Positions 11,014 through 22,460 of a stretch of DNA of 64,000 nt are shown piece after piece. The translations under genes were made by a program, and so were the position numbers. The DNA lies in assembly GCA_963978905.1 (NCBI GenBank), contig OZ022256.1, positions 56,694,646 through 56,758,645 of the forward strand, read 5' to 3'. The notes beneath the pieces are model-generated. The model ran no database searches and was not told the origin of the DNA. It worked only from the letters and a program-made list of their open reading frames with translations. This stretch comes from Trichostrongylus colubriformis (Eukaryota; Nematoda; Chromadorea; Rhabditida; Trichostrongylidae). The first letter of the stretch is position 1. The number at the start of each line of letters is the position of its first letter.

Positions 11014-11415
11014 AAATGGGTATATCTGTGTGTCCGCGATTGGGGTTTTGCGGCGGATCGACGTATGCGCGACTTTTGATACCTACTATAATGCAGATAG
11101 AGTACCGTGTGATGGGGTGTGTGCAGATATGACAGCGAATCGCTTCCCGGCGTTTCACTCGCGGCGCCACCAGTACGACTCGCCGTATGGATTGCCTTCG
11201 GGAGCCGGCCGAGCGTGACTGCGTCACGTCTTCGCTTTCACTCATGCCACAATGCCTCGTTTGAAGGCTGCCATGCCCTGCCACTGGCACTCGTACCCGC
11301 CGCGCCGCTCGCCGCGGGTGGCCACGCGATTCGCTGTCATATATGCACACACCCGCGTGTGGTGTCTGGCATAACCAAATATCCGAAATCACGGACACGC
11401 CGATATCCCATTTAC
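11014..11415. mobile_element. Inverted-repeat element carrying a nested Mutator-like MITE
   Basis: AAATGGGTATATCTGTGTGT near 11018, followed by CCGCGATT, is repeated inverted near 11385-11415 (AATCACGGACACGCCGATAT followed by CCCATTT). The Mutator-like MITE at 11115-11354 sits inside, so it is younger than this outer element. The superfamily is unassigned. Confidence 0.5.
11115..11354. mobile_element. Mutator-like MITE (copy 2)
   Basis: Ends GGGTGTGTGCAGATATGAC and the inverted GTCATATATGCACACACCC. The 9 bases left of it (CGTGTGATG, 11106-11114) recur after one extra base as CGTGTGGTG at 11356-11364, a 9-bp duplication with one mismatch. It is about 240 bp and collinear with copies 1 and 3. 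Confidence 0.78.
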
Positions 11416-13015
11416 CGAAAATCCCATCAGGATGAGTACGGACGTAGTGCTACCGCGATTTGTTTGATGCCGTCGAGATTTATCGTGGCACTGCTTTAGA
11501 GAAGCTCCAAAGCAATGCTGTGTTGCTAGCACCAACACGGTACAATCGAACCGGCCTACCATCAACTCAACTGTACCACTGGTGGCAGCTTCCTGTTGTC
11601 TACCAGTGACCCGTCTACAGAGGATGTAATGGAGAAAAGCCAATGTGGAGAGAACTCGAAGACTACAAACACCAGCCTGCAATTTTTCCCATTTTTGCCT
11701 TCCTTAAAATTATTATCGCTTTCAATACTTTTTCTTCGGGCGATATAGAGGTAAAGACGGCCTAGTACTTGAATTACAACTTCTTGCAATTTCCTTGTTA
11801 TTGTCACGAAGATTCACCATTTGCTTTATTCTAATGGTAACCACTCAAGCCCACGTAATTTCTATGGCTACAACAACAACAACAAAATGAAAAAGTGGCC
11901 AGGCGAAGAAAACAGGGCAGGGAACAACAAACCAACAAGTAAGTGAGACAATACATGGTTTCAGTATAGTTTGGGCTATTCAATTCCCATCAGCGTTTAT
12001 TTTCAACGGCTACGATGTGTGGTTACAATCCCGTCAATAAATTGAAAGTAGCAGTTTATTGTATTGGTTGACACTTCACTGATCACTTTTTTTCTGCACC
12101 ATTCGTCGTTGGCAGGGCCTGAAGAAGGCGTTAAACGCCGAAATATTGCAAAAACAATCCAAAGAACTTTTGAGGCTTTTGAGGGGTCTTTTGAGTTTTT
12201 TGAATAAATATTTTGGAGTCGCAATTGTTCTTGAACATTCAGATAACCATGAGACTCCGGAACAGCATAATATTAAAGTAACTCCACTGATAGTTTTGAA
12301 GCAAAAGCAATGATAAAGCAAGAGGCAAGTAAGAAATAAAGGGATAAAGGGAAAAATATGACGATAATCGAACTTCTGTCTTTAGTATTTCTGCTTAAAG
12401 GCAGAGTTTTCGATTGTTCCATTCCTTCCAATCTATGATACTGATCGGAGGACGTTTTCACCACGAAAGCTTACACAACAAACACCACGTCATCCCGATC
12501 GATACGGCTTTGATACGATACCATAGGTTTCATTCTGCTATAACGCTTATTACTTTACACGTCACTCATTCCTCGTCAAATTCGACCCAGGGAGGCGGGA
12601 TGGACTTATCAAAGGCGTCAGGTCTTATTCGCTACGCCGTCACTACCGCTAGGGGGAGCGCTTTCCGACGGGGACTTCGCCATGAGATTTTGCCATTAAA
12701 AATCTTCTCAGGCCGATAGTTTCAACGTGAGTGACTTCTTTCAGGGATTTTCCACTAACCATATTATCCCTAATGCTGCCTTCAAGCCTATTTCCTACTG
12801 TTGGGTAATCGCCTTTTTCCGAGTTGCTTACTACTTCCTCATGCTGCTAAACTATTCAGGTGCACTGCCCTTTGATAGTCGACTGCTCTATCCACACATA
12901 CGTCTGAAACAGCCAAACTCGGGCTGCGGCATAGATAGCCGTGAGAGGGTCCCAAGTCTGATCCACTATATGCATGAAGTAGAAGTACTTTGACGTGACG
13001 TTGATCAAGCCCTTC
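11416..13015. other. Intergenic sequence with two low-copy repeats, no gene seen
   Basis: 12095-12275 resembles 24435-24590 (GAAGAAGGCGTTAAACGCC block, then a run ending in TTTTGAATAAATATTTTGGA and an ATTGTTCTT block). 12575-12785 resembles 40060-40245 (AGGCGGGAT, GACTTATCAA, GTGAGTNACTTCTT and CTAATGCTGYCTTCAA blocks). Neither has inverted ends or coding content that I can recognise. Confidence 0.5.
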
Positions 13016-13275
13016 TGTGGAATGCGTCGCGCATTCTGGTTCCATTCAAAATTGGTGACAGGTGAACGCGATTTGACCCATACATTGGCCTGCTGGGAAC
13101 AGCCAATGGCAAATCAGCACTTTTATCCTCCCAATTGAGTGTGATACCAATACACCTGCATCTTGAGTGTGATACCAATACACCTGCATCGAGGAATGAA
13201 AGACTTGGTTGATTTTGACACGGGACTTGATCCCGCCCGTGTAAGTAGTGGTGCGCGCCATTTGCCACTTCCGCC
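13016..13275 (-). mobile_element. tRNA-derived SINE, minus strand
   Basis: The reverse complement is collinear with the plus-strand copies at 27391, 35966, 42700 and 53730: a head with TGGCGCGCACC, a B-box-like GATCAAGTCCCG, then AACCAAGTC, GGATAAAAGTGCT and a tail with GAATGCGCGACGC. The head resembles a tRNA promoter region, which would allow RNA polymerase III transcription; mobility would have depended on a partner LINE. It carries a 28-bp tandem duplication at 13135-13190. Confidence 0.65.
13135..13190. repeat. Exact 28-bp tandem duplication inside a SINE
   Basis: The unit from 13135 to 13162 (TTGAGTGTGATACC then AATACACCTGCATC) is repeated without change at 13163-13190. Other SINE copies have a single unit, so this is a recent local slip. 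Confidence 0.85.
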
Positions 13276-15344
13276 ATAGGCGGAAAGTAATCGTGGATAT
13301 GAGCCAAACCGAAGAAGCCATAAATTATGTCAGGTTTTAAAGACAACAGACCGACTAGCACATCACATGCCCCGCGAAGTTCCTACTATTCGCCTGAGAA
13401 TTCGATCTAATGCTGAATCCAAGTCGGATACCACGTTACTATTTTTGATAGAAGCTCGAAAAGTGTGTAATTGCGGACAAAGATGGATGCGGTGGCCTGC
13501 GGAGTGGATATGATGGGCTGAACAAGAGATGATTGGACTCAATTGCCCAGGGAGTATTGCGGAAAGATCGCTGAGAGCAGAGTAATGTCGTTTCAGGTGG
13601 CAGAATGGCTGACGAAGACCACATCGCCCCAGTATATGTACGGAAGCAATTACCTGATAGGTTTGCTGGCCGATTTATGGTCAAAAATAGCTGTGAAGTG
13701 AAAAAAATCGTCAGATTTGAAAGAATTGACGGCGTTTTCTCAACGGGCGGCTGGGGAAGAGCGATTGAGCTTTGCGTAGGACCTAATCTGGCTAGGATTT
13801 GAGCTGAAGCGCGAACGTCTTATAAAGTCTGCGCCTGAGAAAACTTGGGATACGCACAAACTGACTTTGAGCCAACTTTGAAAGACATAAAAAAAAAGAA
13901 AAAAAAATAATTTTATAGGTTACAGAGTCCACATACATACACGATCTGAGCAATTGCAATAAAAGAAATAAATAATTATTAACAATAAGATCGTGTTTAA
14001 AAGAGTTTTTTTTGGGAGGGGGGGGGGGGAAGAAGCAAAGAAGTGGTATGACCTCTGCAATAAGCCGTTCGCATCGGATTAAATGACTCTCACCGCTGGC
14101 ACAATAAGACGCTCTCAACGCCAGATTTCAACGCAAAAAAAACAAAGAAAAAAAAACAAAGTCTCAAAAAATTCAAAAACTACAAAGAACGGGCGCGCAA
14201 AAGTGAAGCAACGCTGAAGTAACAACTTGTTCAGAGGGAATTGTGCAAAGAAAAATTTGGGATTCCAGAATTTTCATGATTTCAGAGCAGGAGCTAGAAA
14301 GTGACAAGAGGGTGGCAGTCAATAGCTGAAACTTGTCTAGGGAAAAAGGGCTTCTTACATACTTCGTTCATACTGGAACTAGGCTGTGCATGAACTTATA
14401 TTATGTACTAATATTACATTACATTTACATGCAGTAATACATATAACATCTCATTACTACATATTACATTAATAATATTACTAATGCTATGACAAAAATG
14501 TTGAGATAACAATAGCATTAATAATATATTTGCGATGGAGCGATGAAACAACAGATGGCGCAGCTCAATTATGCTTCAATTATGCTTATTATTATATATT
14601 ATTTTATATTTGTATGGCCTCAAACCGCAGTCGAAGCTTTCCGAATCCTTTCATTGCTACAGGCGCCAGTTCATTGTTCTCGTATCAGTCTGGAACAATA
14701 CAAGCTACTACTTTTACAACGATTGACCATCATATGCAAGGCACAGGTTACTATGTAGGTATATTTATTATGATTTAATTTATACTTACTATTATATATT
14801 ATACTTATTTTATCATAGTAGAGCTTACTTCGTATTCAAATGCAATATAATGCTATGGTTCTGAATAAAAGTGGATGCGATGCGTACTACATAGTAAGTG
14901 ATGATCAATGCTAGTGCATAATCGTACTTGATAAAAATAAAATAATGGAATACCATAAAGATGAGTTATTCTGACAGTAATAGAGAGATTTGGGCCTCGC
15001 CCTCGAGGATGTTCAGGAACACTTTGAAAAGCGAACCAGTCCATTCAAAATCATAGATATGCATTTCGTAGAACTACTAGGAGCTGCCGCTACCAAAAGA
15101 TGTCTGGTCCCAAAGACATCAGTGATTGCAATGATTCAGCCAAAGAATGAAAGAAAGAAGAAATCCGACCGACAAATGCTTATTCATAGTTGCAGATGCT
15201 ATTCAAAGTCCTGTAGTCATTGTAGGAATAAGAGAGGAGCGCCTGACTTTCCAAGCAGGAATAGACGGAAGAAACAGTGCTGCCTCAGTACTGTGTAAAA
15301 GTGGATTTCGAAATCATAGTTTTTGGCTAAGCCACTCCCCGTTG
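13276..15344. other. Unassigned intergenic sequence, AT-rich in the middle
   Basis: Contains a 12-G run at 14018-14029 and a strongly AT-rich stretch at 14390-14540 and 14760-14950. The open frame from 14543 (71 residues) starts with a hydrophobic stretch but has no further support. No gene is called. Confidence 0.45.
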
Positions 15345-15590
15345 GATGTGCCGCGCATTCGAGTTCCATTCAGAATCACTGTGGCAGATGAGAGTGATTT
15401 GGCCCATACAAAATAGGAAGCCAGTCAGTGTACGGCGTAGTGCTGTTTATCCTCCCAGACGAGTCTAGTACCAATCTCCCTATCCCAAGAAATGGTCGCC
15501 TTCGTTGGCCTGGACGGGCCTTAATACATATAGGATACGATCTCCGCACCGTGTGGGTGGGAGTACCGCCACGTATCACTGCACCATCCC
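15345..15590 (-). mobile_element. tRNA-derived SINE, minus strand
   Basis: The reverse complement shows the family order: TGGCGGTACTCCCACCC head, GATCGTATCC in the B-box position, GTCCAGGCCAACGAAGG, GACTCGTCTGGGAGGATAAA and the tail GAATGCGCGGCACATCC. It is diverged but essentially full length. Confidence 0.6.
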
Positions 15591-16666
15591 CCCTGTTAAA
15601 AATATACTATTACCGCCATTCAATATCTGCCCAGGCCAAGGTAATATATTCTCAGAAAATGAGTTTCATGCTAAATTTTGACATCTTCCATGTGAGACGG
15701 ATAAAGTCTTTTTATAAAAATAATAATGGATACATATAAATAATGGATCTGTCTCTAGTACCTCTATCCATACAAAACTCTGTAGAATATGCATATCTGG
15801 ATCCTCTCCGGACCGCAACCATCCCCACTGATTAAGCGACACAAACTTTTTGAGAGCAGAGATCGTTGTAGATTTCGGTCAGACTCGACCTCATCATACA
15901 TTCATGATGCGCTCCCGGGTTCCGGGTAAAGGGTGGTACTTATTAGTTTGGGCAAGCGCGACGTTCTATCCATCATGAACTGACAACTGTTCCATTCTGA
16001 ATAAAATGAGCTTCCCTCTGAATGGAGAAACATTTTTTTCCACGAAGGGATGACACAAACGAGCGCAAGAAGACCTCAAAATAGGGTCTGGTTTTTACGA
16101 ATACAATTCGAATGAGTGTGAGACATTTTCAGGGTAGGTGCTTTTTTGTTGAAAGGCTTTAGAGCTCTTCACTCCGCAGTAATAGCCTGAAAAGTCAAAA
16201 AACACTTAAGGTAGCTCCTCTCAAGCATCTAAACGACCTTAGGATGCCTCTGCTGGGATAGTAAACAACTGCCAGGGTAAAAAGTTTCTTTGCCAATGCC
16301 GTCGATATTCGAGGTTTAGGGGTCGTAATCTTGGCTACGGACTCTCTTGATTGCCCTGAATCAGGGACTCGGCTACAGTTTGAGGTGCTAGATTACAAAA
16401 ATACGCATAAGCTATCTATAGGTGACTGTGAATACGTTCTTAGTCCTGACTCCTGAAGGAGTTTCTGTTATATGTCACAAATAATGACAACTCTGGAGAG
16501 CTATAATATAGCTCAATTACCAGGTATCACGGGGGTTATTAGACAAATAAGGAATACAACTATGGTTTTCCATTGTTGACCAAAGATGAAGCAGTGTTTT
16601 CAAAAGCGAAGATTATTTGTGAAAATTATTAACAGAGCCCAGCATGTATTGTGGATAAGGGATGGG
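15591..16666. other. Unassigned intergenic sequence
   Basis: I see no gene, RNA or repeat that I can support. Confidence 0.4.
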
Positions 16667-16894
16667 TGCCCTTATGTCAGGATTTTTGCACCCCGGCATG
16701 TCTTAAGAGAAGCAATGCGGACGAGCTAAAGGTGCCATGTTGTTGGGTTCCGAAGCGATTACTAGTCAACTGCGTATCGCACTCCTAGCATTGCTGCGTA
16801 ATCGTTTCAAGACCCAATTACCGCGACGCGCATAGCTCGCACACACTACGTCGCACGTCGCTCGTAGTCGTGCGAAAATCCTGACATAAGGGTA
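16667..16894. mobile_element. MITE, sister of 6083-6309
   Basis: Imperfect inverted ends GTGCCCTTATGTCAGGATTT and AAATCCTGACATAAGGGTAC enclose a 228-bp unit that is collinear with 6083-6309. The terminal match is better here than in the other copy, so this copy defines the ends. It is non-coding. Confidence 0.7.
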
Positions 16895-16910
16895 CAGGTT
16901 GTGTACGGAA

Positions 16911-17222
16911 AAATGAGTTTCTCTGTTACTAATATATTTACGTTGCATATGCTTAAGGGCCTCATGCAATATTACACGTGAAAAAGTGAGAATCCGGCTT
17001 AGATACAAATATCGGTCCCTGTCAGTTTACTGCCGTCGAAGACGAAGACGGTGGGACTGTTCACATAACTAAAGACTTACGAAGCCACCATGCGTCTCAG
17101 ACCGTGGCGGACTACGGGGCGGGCATTTGCTTTGAAGCCTCGCCCTCTCCTACACCACATTGAGGAGCTATATCTTAGCCGGATTCTCACTTCTTCGCGT
17201 AAGACTTTGCATACTACCGTTT
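16911..17222. mobile_element. Truncated copy of the TTAA-flanked AGGAATCG MITE family
   Basis: Matches the inner parts of both arms of 52311-52724 and 37097-37518 (GGAAAAATGAGTTTCT, GGGCCTCATGCAATATTA, then on the right TCTTAGCCGGATTCTCACTT and GACTTTGCAT). The extreme ends with AGGAATCG are lost. It abuts the preceding MITE. Confidence 0.6.
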
Positions 17223-17462
17223 ACGATTCTTTTGAGAGCATTGGAATAGCATCGTGGTAACTGGGAGATTTTAAATAACTGTCATTTGCCTTTTGCTTAC
17301 ATCAGAATCGGAGTTGTATCTTTATTTTTGTACTACAGCAGTCACGACAAAGCACCGCGTCGACAACGCTTCAGATCACGTGAAAAAATTCACTGATAGA
17401 GAATGTAGCTATAATGTTGTGTACAATTTTAAAGTTTCAAAAATAGTTTGAGGGACATCACT

Positions 17463-17560
17463 TTGAGGTTACTTCTGCCACGAGGTTTTTAGGCGGAAAA
17501 TTCATTGATGGCCTGACGTTTCGACCAGATCGTCTTCTTAAGAGGCCCAAACGTGGCTCA
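17463..17560. repeat. Fragment of the GACGTTTCGAC inverted-repeat element
   Basis: ACGAGGTTTTTAGGCGG, CCTGACGTTTCGACC and GTCTTCTTAAGAGGCCC match the left arm of the complete element at 19251-19542. No right arm follows. Confidence 0.6.
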
Positions 17561-18015
17561 ATCTAGGATTTTGTCCACGTATATCATTAGAACGCCTCAT
17601 CCTCAGCGGTTCTGATGGAAATCTAAGAAAACAGAATAGAGAGAAGTTGAAATCAGTTTCAGGGAGAAGTCTTCAAATGATTTTGCTAAAAGTTGAAAAG
17701 CAGCTAAAAAATTAACGAGTTCACGAAATCGCTCCTTCAGTGAGGATGTGTTAATAGATCGAAGGGATTGCGTGGAATGTTATCAAATAATAAATTTCAA
17801 AAAGATGAGTTTTCGACGTCGAACACTCTTTTCTGGGATTTGCACCGTGCAATACAATTAAATTCATAACTCTCCAGGTTCTCGCTTTTTGAAACCTCGG
17901 CATGATGTTTATTTATTTGAGACTATTGTTACAAATTGGTGCCGTGCCAGTGCCGGCCAGAATGAGAACTACTTGACAATAGGAAACGGTAATTAAGTTT
18001 AGGTAAAAACATGTA
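17561..18015. other. Unassigned sequence
   Basis: Nothing recognisable between the repeat fragment and the mariner relic. Confidence 0.4.
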
Positions 18016-18914
18016 TTAGGTTGATTCATAATAAATCGGACAAATGGTAGTGATGATTTCTAGAGATCATAACTCAGTAACGAATTAACGAAAATGGACG
18101 CGCGAGGTACCGTTGGAATGAGTATGAAAAGCTCTTCAAAGTACCGCAAAATAATCACTCCAAAGTAAATTCCTTCCGCCACAATGCCGCACGATTTCAA
18201 GCGGTCCAGAGACCACATCCGCAACGTCATACTATTTATATCGCTATCTGGCCAGGAACCCGCGGATATCGGCAGACGTCTGATAGAAGTTCACAAGGAG
18301 CATGCCCCCGGCAGAAGTACACTGTAGTTGTAGCATTCGAAGTTTGCGTCAGGCGACTATTCCATCGAAGACGAAAACCGCGGTTGGTGGAGCGTACACG
18401 GCGTAGAGTACTGGGAGCTGCTCGATGAAGGTACCACAGTATCCGCCGACGTCTACGTTCGTCAATTACGAGAATTGAAGGCCAATGTCCAAAGTTCGCT
18501 ACGGCGGCGGTCACATGTCTACTTCCAGCACGACAACGTGTCTACTTCCACAGACCGCACTTCGCAAGATCGACCAAGGCCGAGCTGCTGTCGTACAGTT
18601 GGACCGTACTTCTATACCCACCGTACTCCCCAGACCTGGCCCCTTCAGATTTCCACCTTTTCTCCCACAGCCAACGCCACCTGGACGGCCAAGACTTCAA
18701 AACTCGCGACGAGGTCAAGGCGGCACTCGGCAACTTCTTCGAGCTCCAGCTTCCGGCCTTCTGGAGCAAGGGCATCCATGATCTGCCTATACCGTGGCAG
18801 AAGGTCATCGATAAAGATGGAGTATATTTCAAGTGAATCCCTGTTGTCGTAAAAAAGTTGTACGACAATGATTAAAATTGGTCAATTTGTCCGATTTATT
18901 ATGAATCAACCTAA
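18016..18914 (+). mobile_element. Internally deleted mariner element with intact ends
   Basis: Terminal inverted repeats start TTAGGTTGATTCATAATAAA and continue with TCGGACAAATGG; the right end is the near-perfect complement ending at 18914. TA flanks both sides (18014-18015 and 18915-18916). It is 899 bp long, about 400 bp shorter than the full-length mariner at 25815-27085. The transposase remnant inside is described separately. Intact ends with a deleted gene mean that it could once have been mobilised in trans. Confidence 0.85.
18196..18834 (+). pseudogene. Mariner transposase relic, internally deleted
   Basis: The first part reads as the N-terminal helix-turn-helix region (HIRNVILFISLSGQEPADIG and RRLIEVHKEH, then SGDYSIEDENR). 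It then jumps into the middle of the catalytic domain (WWSVHGVEYWELLDEGTTVS, YVRQLRELK, and FQHDNV carrying the second catalytic Asp). After a frame change come YPPYSPDLAPSDFHLF (third Asp of the D,D34D triad) and a typical C-terminus with FWSKGIHDLP and VIDKDGVYFK. The segment carrying the first catalytic Asp is missing, and stops and frameshifts are present. It is not functional. Confidence 0.85.
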
Positions 18915-19250
18915 TACAATATATTAAAAATATGAATCAATTGGCTTGCGCCCTTAAACATGAATAGAGAAGATACAGGAAAGGGAGATACGTATACAAC
19001 ATGGAAAAAGATAGAAACGGAGCAAGAGGTCACTGATGGTGAAGAAATGTAGTATTCTGAAATGTCGGTGCTGAAAAGATGAAACGTTTTCTACATCAAA
19101 ATTATTGGTTCAGTTGAAGAGCAGATCAATTTAAATGACTCACCATTGCTTTGAGGAGATACTCCTAGGTTTGGACATCGTTGAGAAATGAGTAGGGGAA
19201 GGGGGGGGGGATGCCCCTGTTGATAAAGCGAATGCGTTGTTCACATTATT

Positions 19251-19542
19251 CGTGTAGCGCTTTGACGAGCGAGGTTTTTAGGTGGACTAATTCATTAACG
19301 GACTGACGTTTCGACCTGTTTGTCGTCTTCAGAGGGCCCAATGATCAACCGAGAGTGGTAGGACGTCGCTGCCGATTCTTGTTAGTACAAGCCCAGTCGC
19401 ACATTGTATTAACAGGAGTCGGTAACGACGTCCTTCCACTCTCCGTGGATCACAGGGCCTCTGAAGACGACGAAAAGTTCAAAATGTCAGGCCGTCAATA
19501 AATTGGTCCACCAAAAATCCTCGTTCGGCAAAGCCCTACACG
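19251..19542. mobile_element. Inverted-repeat element with GACGTTTCGACC arms
   Basis: CGTGTAGCGCTTTGACGAGC and the following GAGGTTTTTAGGTGGAC, AACGGACTGACGTTTCGACC and GTCTTCAGAGGGCCC are mirrored in inverted order on the right, ending CAAAGCCCTACACG. The arms are about 120 bp and imperfect, the total 292 bp, with no coding capacity. A fragment lies at 17463-17560 and a diverged short relative at 25480-25580. Confidence 0.7.
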
Positions 19543-19634
19543 ATTAAATTTGTAATGTTTCAGTGAGTAAATGCGATTTGGCATATACAATGAGTTGCGA
19601 GGCCAGCCAATGTACTACAACTCAGCGCTTTTAT

Positions 19635-19745
19635 TTTCACAAACGAGAATTCGCCTCTCCCAAAAGGATGGAAGGCTTGACTGGCCTGGATGGGGATTGA
19701 TCCCCACATCGTAAGAGTGTAATTGCGGCCCACCTGGAGCTACAC
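19635..19745 (-). repeat. Partial tRNA-derived SINE, minus strand
   Basis: AGCGCTTTTATTTTCACA, AAGGATGGAAGGCTTGACTG and GGGATTGATCCCCACATCGT correspond to the head and middle of the SINE family in reverse complement. The tail is missing. Confidence 0.5.
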
Positions 19746-20157
19746 AAATTCTGTCGTCTTTATGAAAAATAATAAGGTGCTAAAAAGTGAGACAGACCAG
19801 ATGCTATTTTCACACAAGCTTAGAGAAGGAGAGAAACTTCTGCACGTGTGTCTCAGGTAAAATTATATGCTTGACTGTGCAGCAGACTATTCAGAGATTT
19901 CTCTAAGACGGTTAGATTTGTAACTTTTCACAAGATGCCTCCTCGCTGGAATAACACCTATAATAATTATGGAAAATTGCGCCTATACTGAACCATGGCG
20001 TGGTTTTATATAAATTCATTTGTTGCCATGCTTTTATTATTAGCATTATCTCTTATTACTGTACATATTTATTCTGAATTTGCATGATAAGATCGGTATC
20101 TAACTTTCGTCGAGCCGTTTATCAGAATACTATCTATGCAGTGGAAGTTGGTTTATG
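19746..20157. other. Unassigned sequence
   Basis: Nothing recognisable. Confidence 0.4.
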
Positions 20158-20160
20158 TAA

Positions 20161-20251
20161 GGCCGCTTCCATACTTTGCGCACCGACGCCGTCACGCGCG
20201 TGACGCAGGCACGCGCGTGACGGCGTCGGTGCGCAAAGTATGGAAGCGGCC
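20161..20251. mobile_element. 91-bp perfect hairpin MITE with TAA target duplication
   Basis: The left arm 20161-20202 and the right arm 20210-20251 are exact reverse complements over 42 bp, separated by a 7-base loop (ACGCAGG). TAA flanks it on both sides (20158-20160, 20252-20254). The outer part GGCCGCTTCCATACTTTGCG resembles the ends of the PIF/Harbinger-like MITEs at 746 and 55932. The complete absence of mismatches implies very recent insertion or active arm correction. It would form a very stable cruciform in DNA or hairpin in RNA. Confidence 0.9.
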
Positions 20252-20642
20252 TAATAGAACCCGGTAACAGAGGCAGTGTTAGCAAAGATTTGAAGAAAAT
20301 TATTCACAGAAATCAGAACTATGCACTGTTGCTCGCTTCCTGAATTAAAAATATCCTTCATTGAGTGTCGGAAAAATTCTTTGTGGATCAAGCGATAAGT
20401 GTATGAAATATGATGATAATAGCATTATGCAGCGCAATTATATACAGATAGGAACAGCAAAGACGGAGGAAATTAGAGGAACACAGATTGACGGAACAAT
20501 TTCCTTTGATGGTGTCATGTTTGGCAGGTAATCACTTTCATGATATAATGTTAACGTCTAATGGTGATGTACAATGACTGTATCTCTGGCCAATGCAGGT
20601 TGAGGGGTTTGAGGGAGGGGAGCCTTTTTGGCTTGGAGTTAA

Positions 20643-21126
20643 AGGCACATGCCAGGATTATCAGAATATCACATCTCTTGCCGTGGATAGATAGTTTGAC
20701 CCGAGCCACGTAGGCTGTACCTTTACCGAGGCGTGGGTGTCAGTTCCTGGAGGGTGCAGAGCCAAAGAATGTAGCGCAACAGCTCGGCCCCGCTCACCTT
20801 AGCCGGGGGTCTGCCTCTACTCGTCGACTCTTATCTTTGACATAGGTAGACCAGCAACTAGCCAAGATCTTGAAATTGGCAGTAAACCAATCGCCTCGTG
20901 AGATAAACCCACTACTTAGTGACCTGACCCCACACTAGGCACCGGAACACTTGCAGCACACCCCCGGCTGGGGTGGGCGGGGCCGAGCTGTTGCGCTAGA
21001 TCTTTGGCTCTGCACGCTCCAGGAACTGACATCCACGCCGCGGTGAAGGTACAGCCTACGTGGCTTGGGTCGAACTACCCATCCACGGCAGGAGATGTGA
21101 TATCCCGATAATCGTGGAATGTGCCT
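20643..21126. mobile_element. Long-TIR MITE flanked by TTAA/TCAA
   Basis: Inverted arms of about 180 bp begin AGGCACATGCCAGGATTATC and end with the complementary GATAATCGTGGAATGTGCCT. They share GGCTGTACCTTTACCGAGGC and CAGAGCCAAAGA blocks in both arms. The flanks TTAA (20639-20642) and TCAA (21127-21130) suggest a TTAA duplication with one mutation. The centre (20830-20940) is unique and non-coding. A TTAA target is shared with piggyBac-type elements, but the AGG terminus is not canonical. Confidence 0.8.
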
Positions 21127-22460
21127 TCAAGGTAAGGGAACGGAGTGCGCTTCGAATGTGAAAAATTTCAATGTGCTATAGGTAGTTTCTTACGAAAAAA
21201 AGGATCATCCACCTCGGGAACTTTTCCCCTCACCCCTTAAACCCATCGGGAGGGGTAAGGAAACACTGAGAACTGTGAATACATGTTCTGTGAAAACGAA
21301 TCTTCTACTTCAGAAGGGGTAATATGTGGTGAAACTCGCATTGAAAAATCCGGCTTAGGCTCTTATTACTGTACCGCAGCACGGTCTGTGGTCCTGCAGC
21401 CCTGCAGCCAGGCGAGTTGTCGGCGAAGGCAGGACAACGTTGGTGGTCGGCTGATTCAATTACTTACATCGTAGGTACAGAATGCATTTGAAATAATATC
21501 ATGAGGATTCTACAAGAAAAGCGAAGAAAACTATTGAAAAAGGGTGCGCCTTTATTTTCTGTGAGAGAATAACAGACAAAGTGCTCCAAGATACACGAAT
21601 GTTTTGAAATTTTTTTTTCATGGATGGTTTGAGACATGCAAATGCACAAATACACACGTATGAAAATAACAAATGCTACCACTGCGCTGTTGGATTTGGA
21701 ACTGTAAACAATATTTTTCGGGATGCCCATCAAGAAAAGTGACATTTACACCTGGCTAGGGCCGTAGGCATTACGTAAATTCAGGCTGTTTTTATTTTTT
21801 TTTTAGCCTGGCTTGTCACAATATGTCAGTGGCAGATGTGCAGACCCATGGTAAACTGTATGCACGAGGGTAAGAGCGGGGAGCTCTAAAGAAGTTACGA
21901 TGCTCAATGTCAGTTGGGAGCGATCCTGATCTTTTCAAAGGATGCTCTCACAAATTTTCTAATAACGACGTTTCGGCTGCAGTAAATACAAACGCATTCC
22001 AAAAATGAAGGATAGAACACAATAAAGCCGTCCACGTCAACTAAGTTCCTTCTGGGATGCGCCCCGCACTTCCGTGTCATGCCGAACCGTGGAGTGAAGA
22101 GAACGCGGCGCATGCGCACGCGGTACGATTTGACCGATAGTGTGATCTCAAGGGGCCAACTGATGTACAAATCAGGCTTCTTTCATACTCCGAGGAAATA
22201 TCTGGAGAAATCTATCTGTTTAAAATTCTAATTGGACTCAAGCACCCATTATGGAAGTGTTACTATCAATTTGAATCACTGAAAATCTCAGTACTAATGA
22301 CAATAGTGGCTCTTACAATGAGAGCCAGAACGATCTACTCACTCTTTTCCGCGTCTCTTTGTCCTTGTACTCTGTCTTCTCTCAAATTCACAAGCATGCA
22401 ACTTCTAGCGTTTTTACGCTAAGAGAAGCCCCTCAGCGAAGCTGCGCATGGGCGCTAAGG
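21127..22460. other. Unassigned intergenic sequence
   Basis: No gene or element could be supported. The piece near 21330-21440 has a weak resemblance to the interior of the AGGAATCG MITEs, not enough to call. Confidence 0.35.

Noticed and set aside
10655..11398. 247-codon open frame on the minus strand, the second longest in the window
   Set aside because: It runs across the 3' half of the Helitron-like element, unique sequence and the nested MITE, with no domain or splice context. It is a chance frame in GC-rich repeats.
18475..18868. Overlapping open frames of about 100-125 codons on both strands
   Set aside because: They are frames of the deleted mariner transposase; the real homology changes frame within this stretch.
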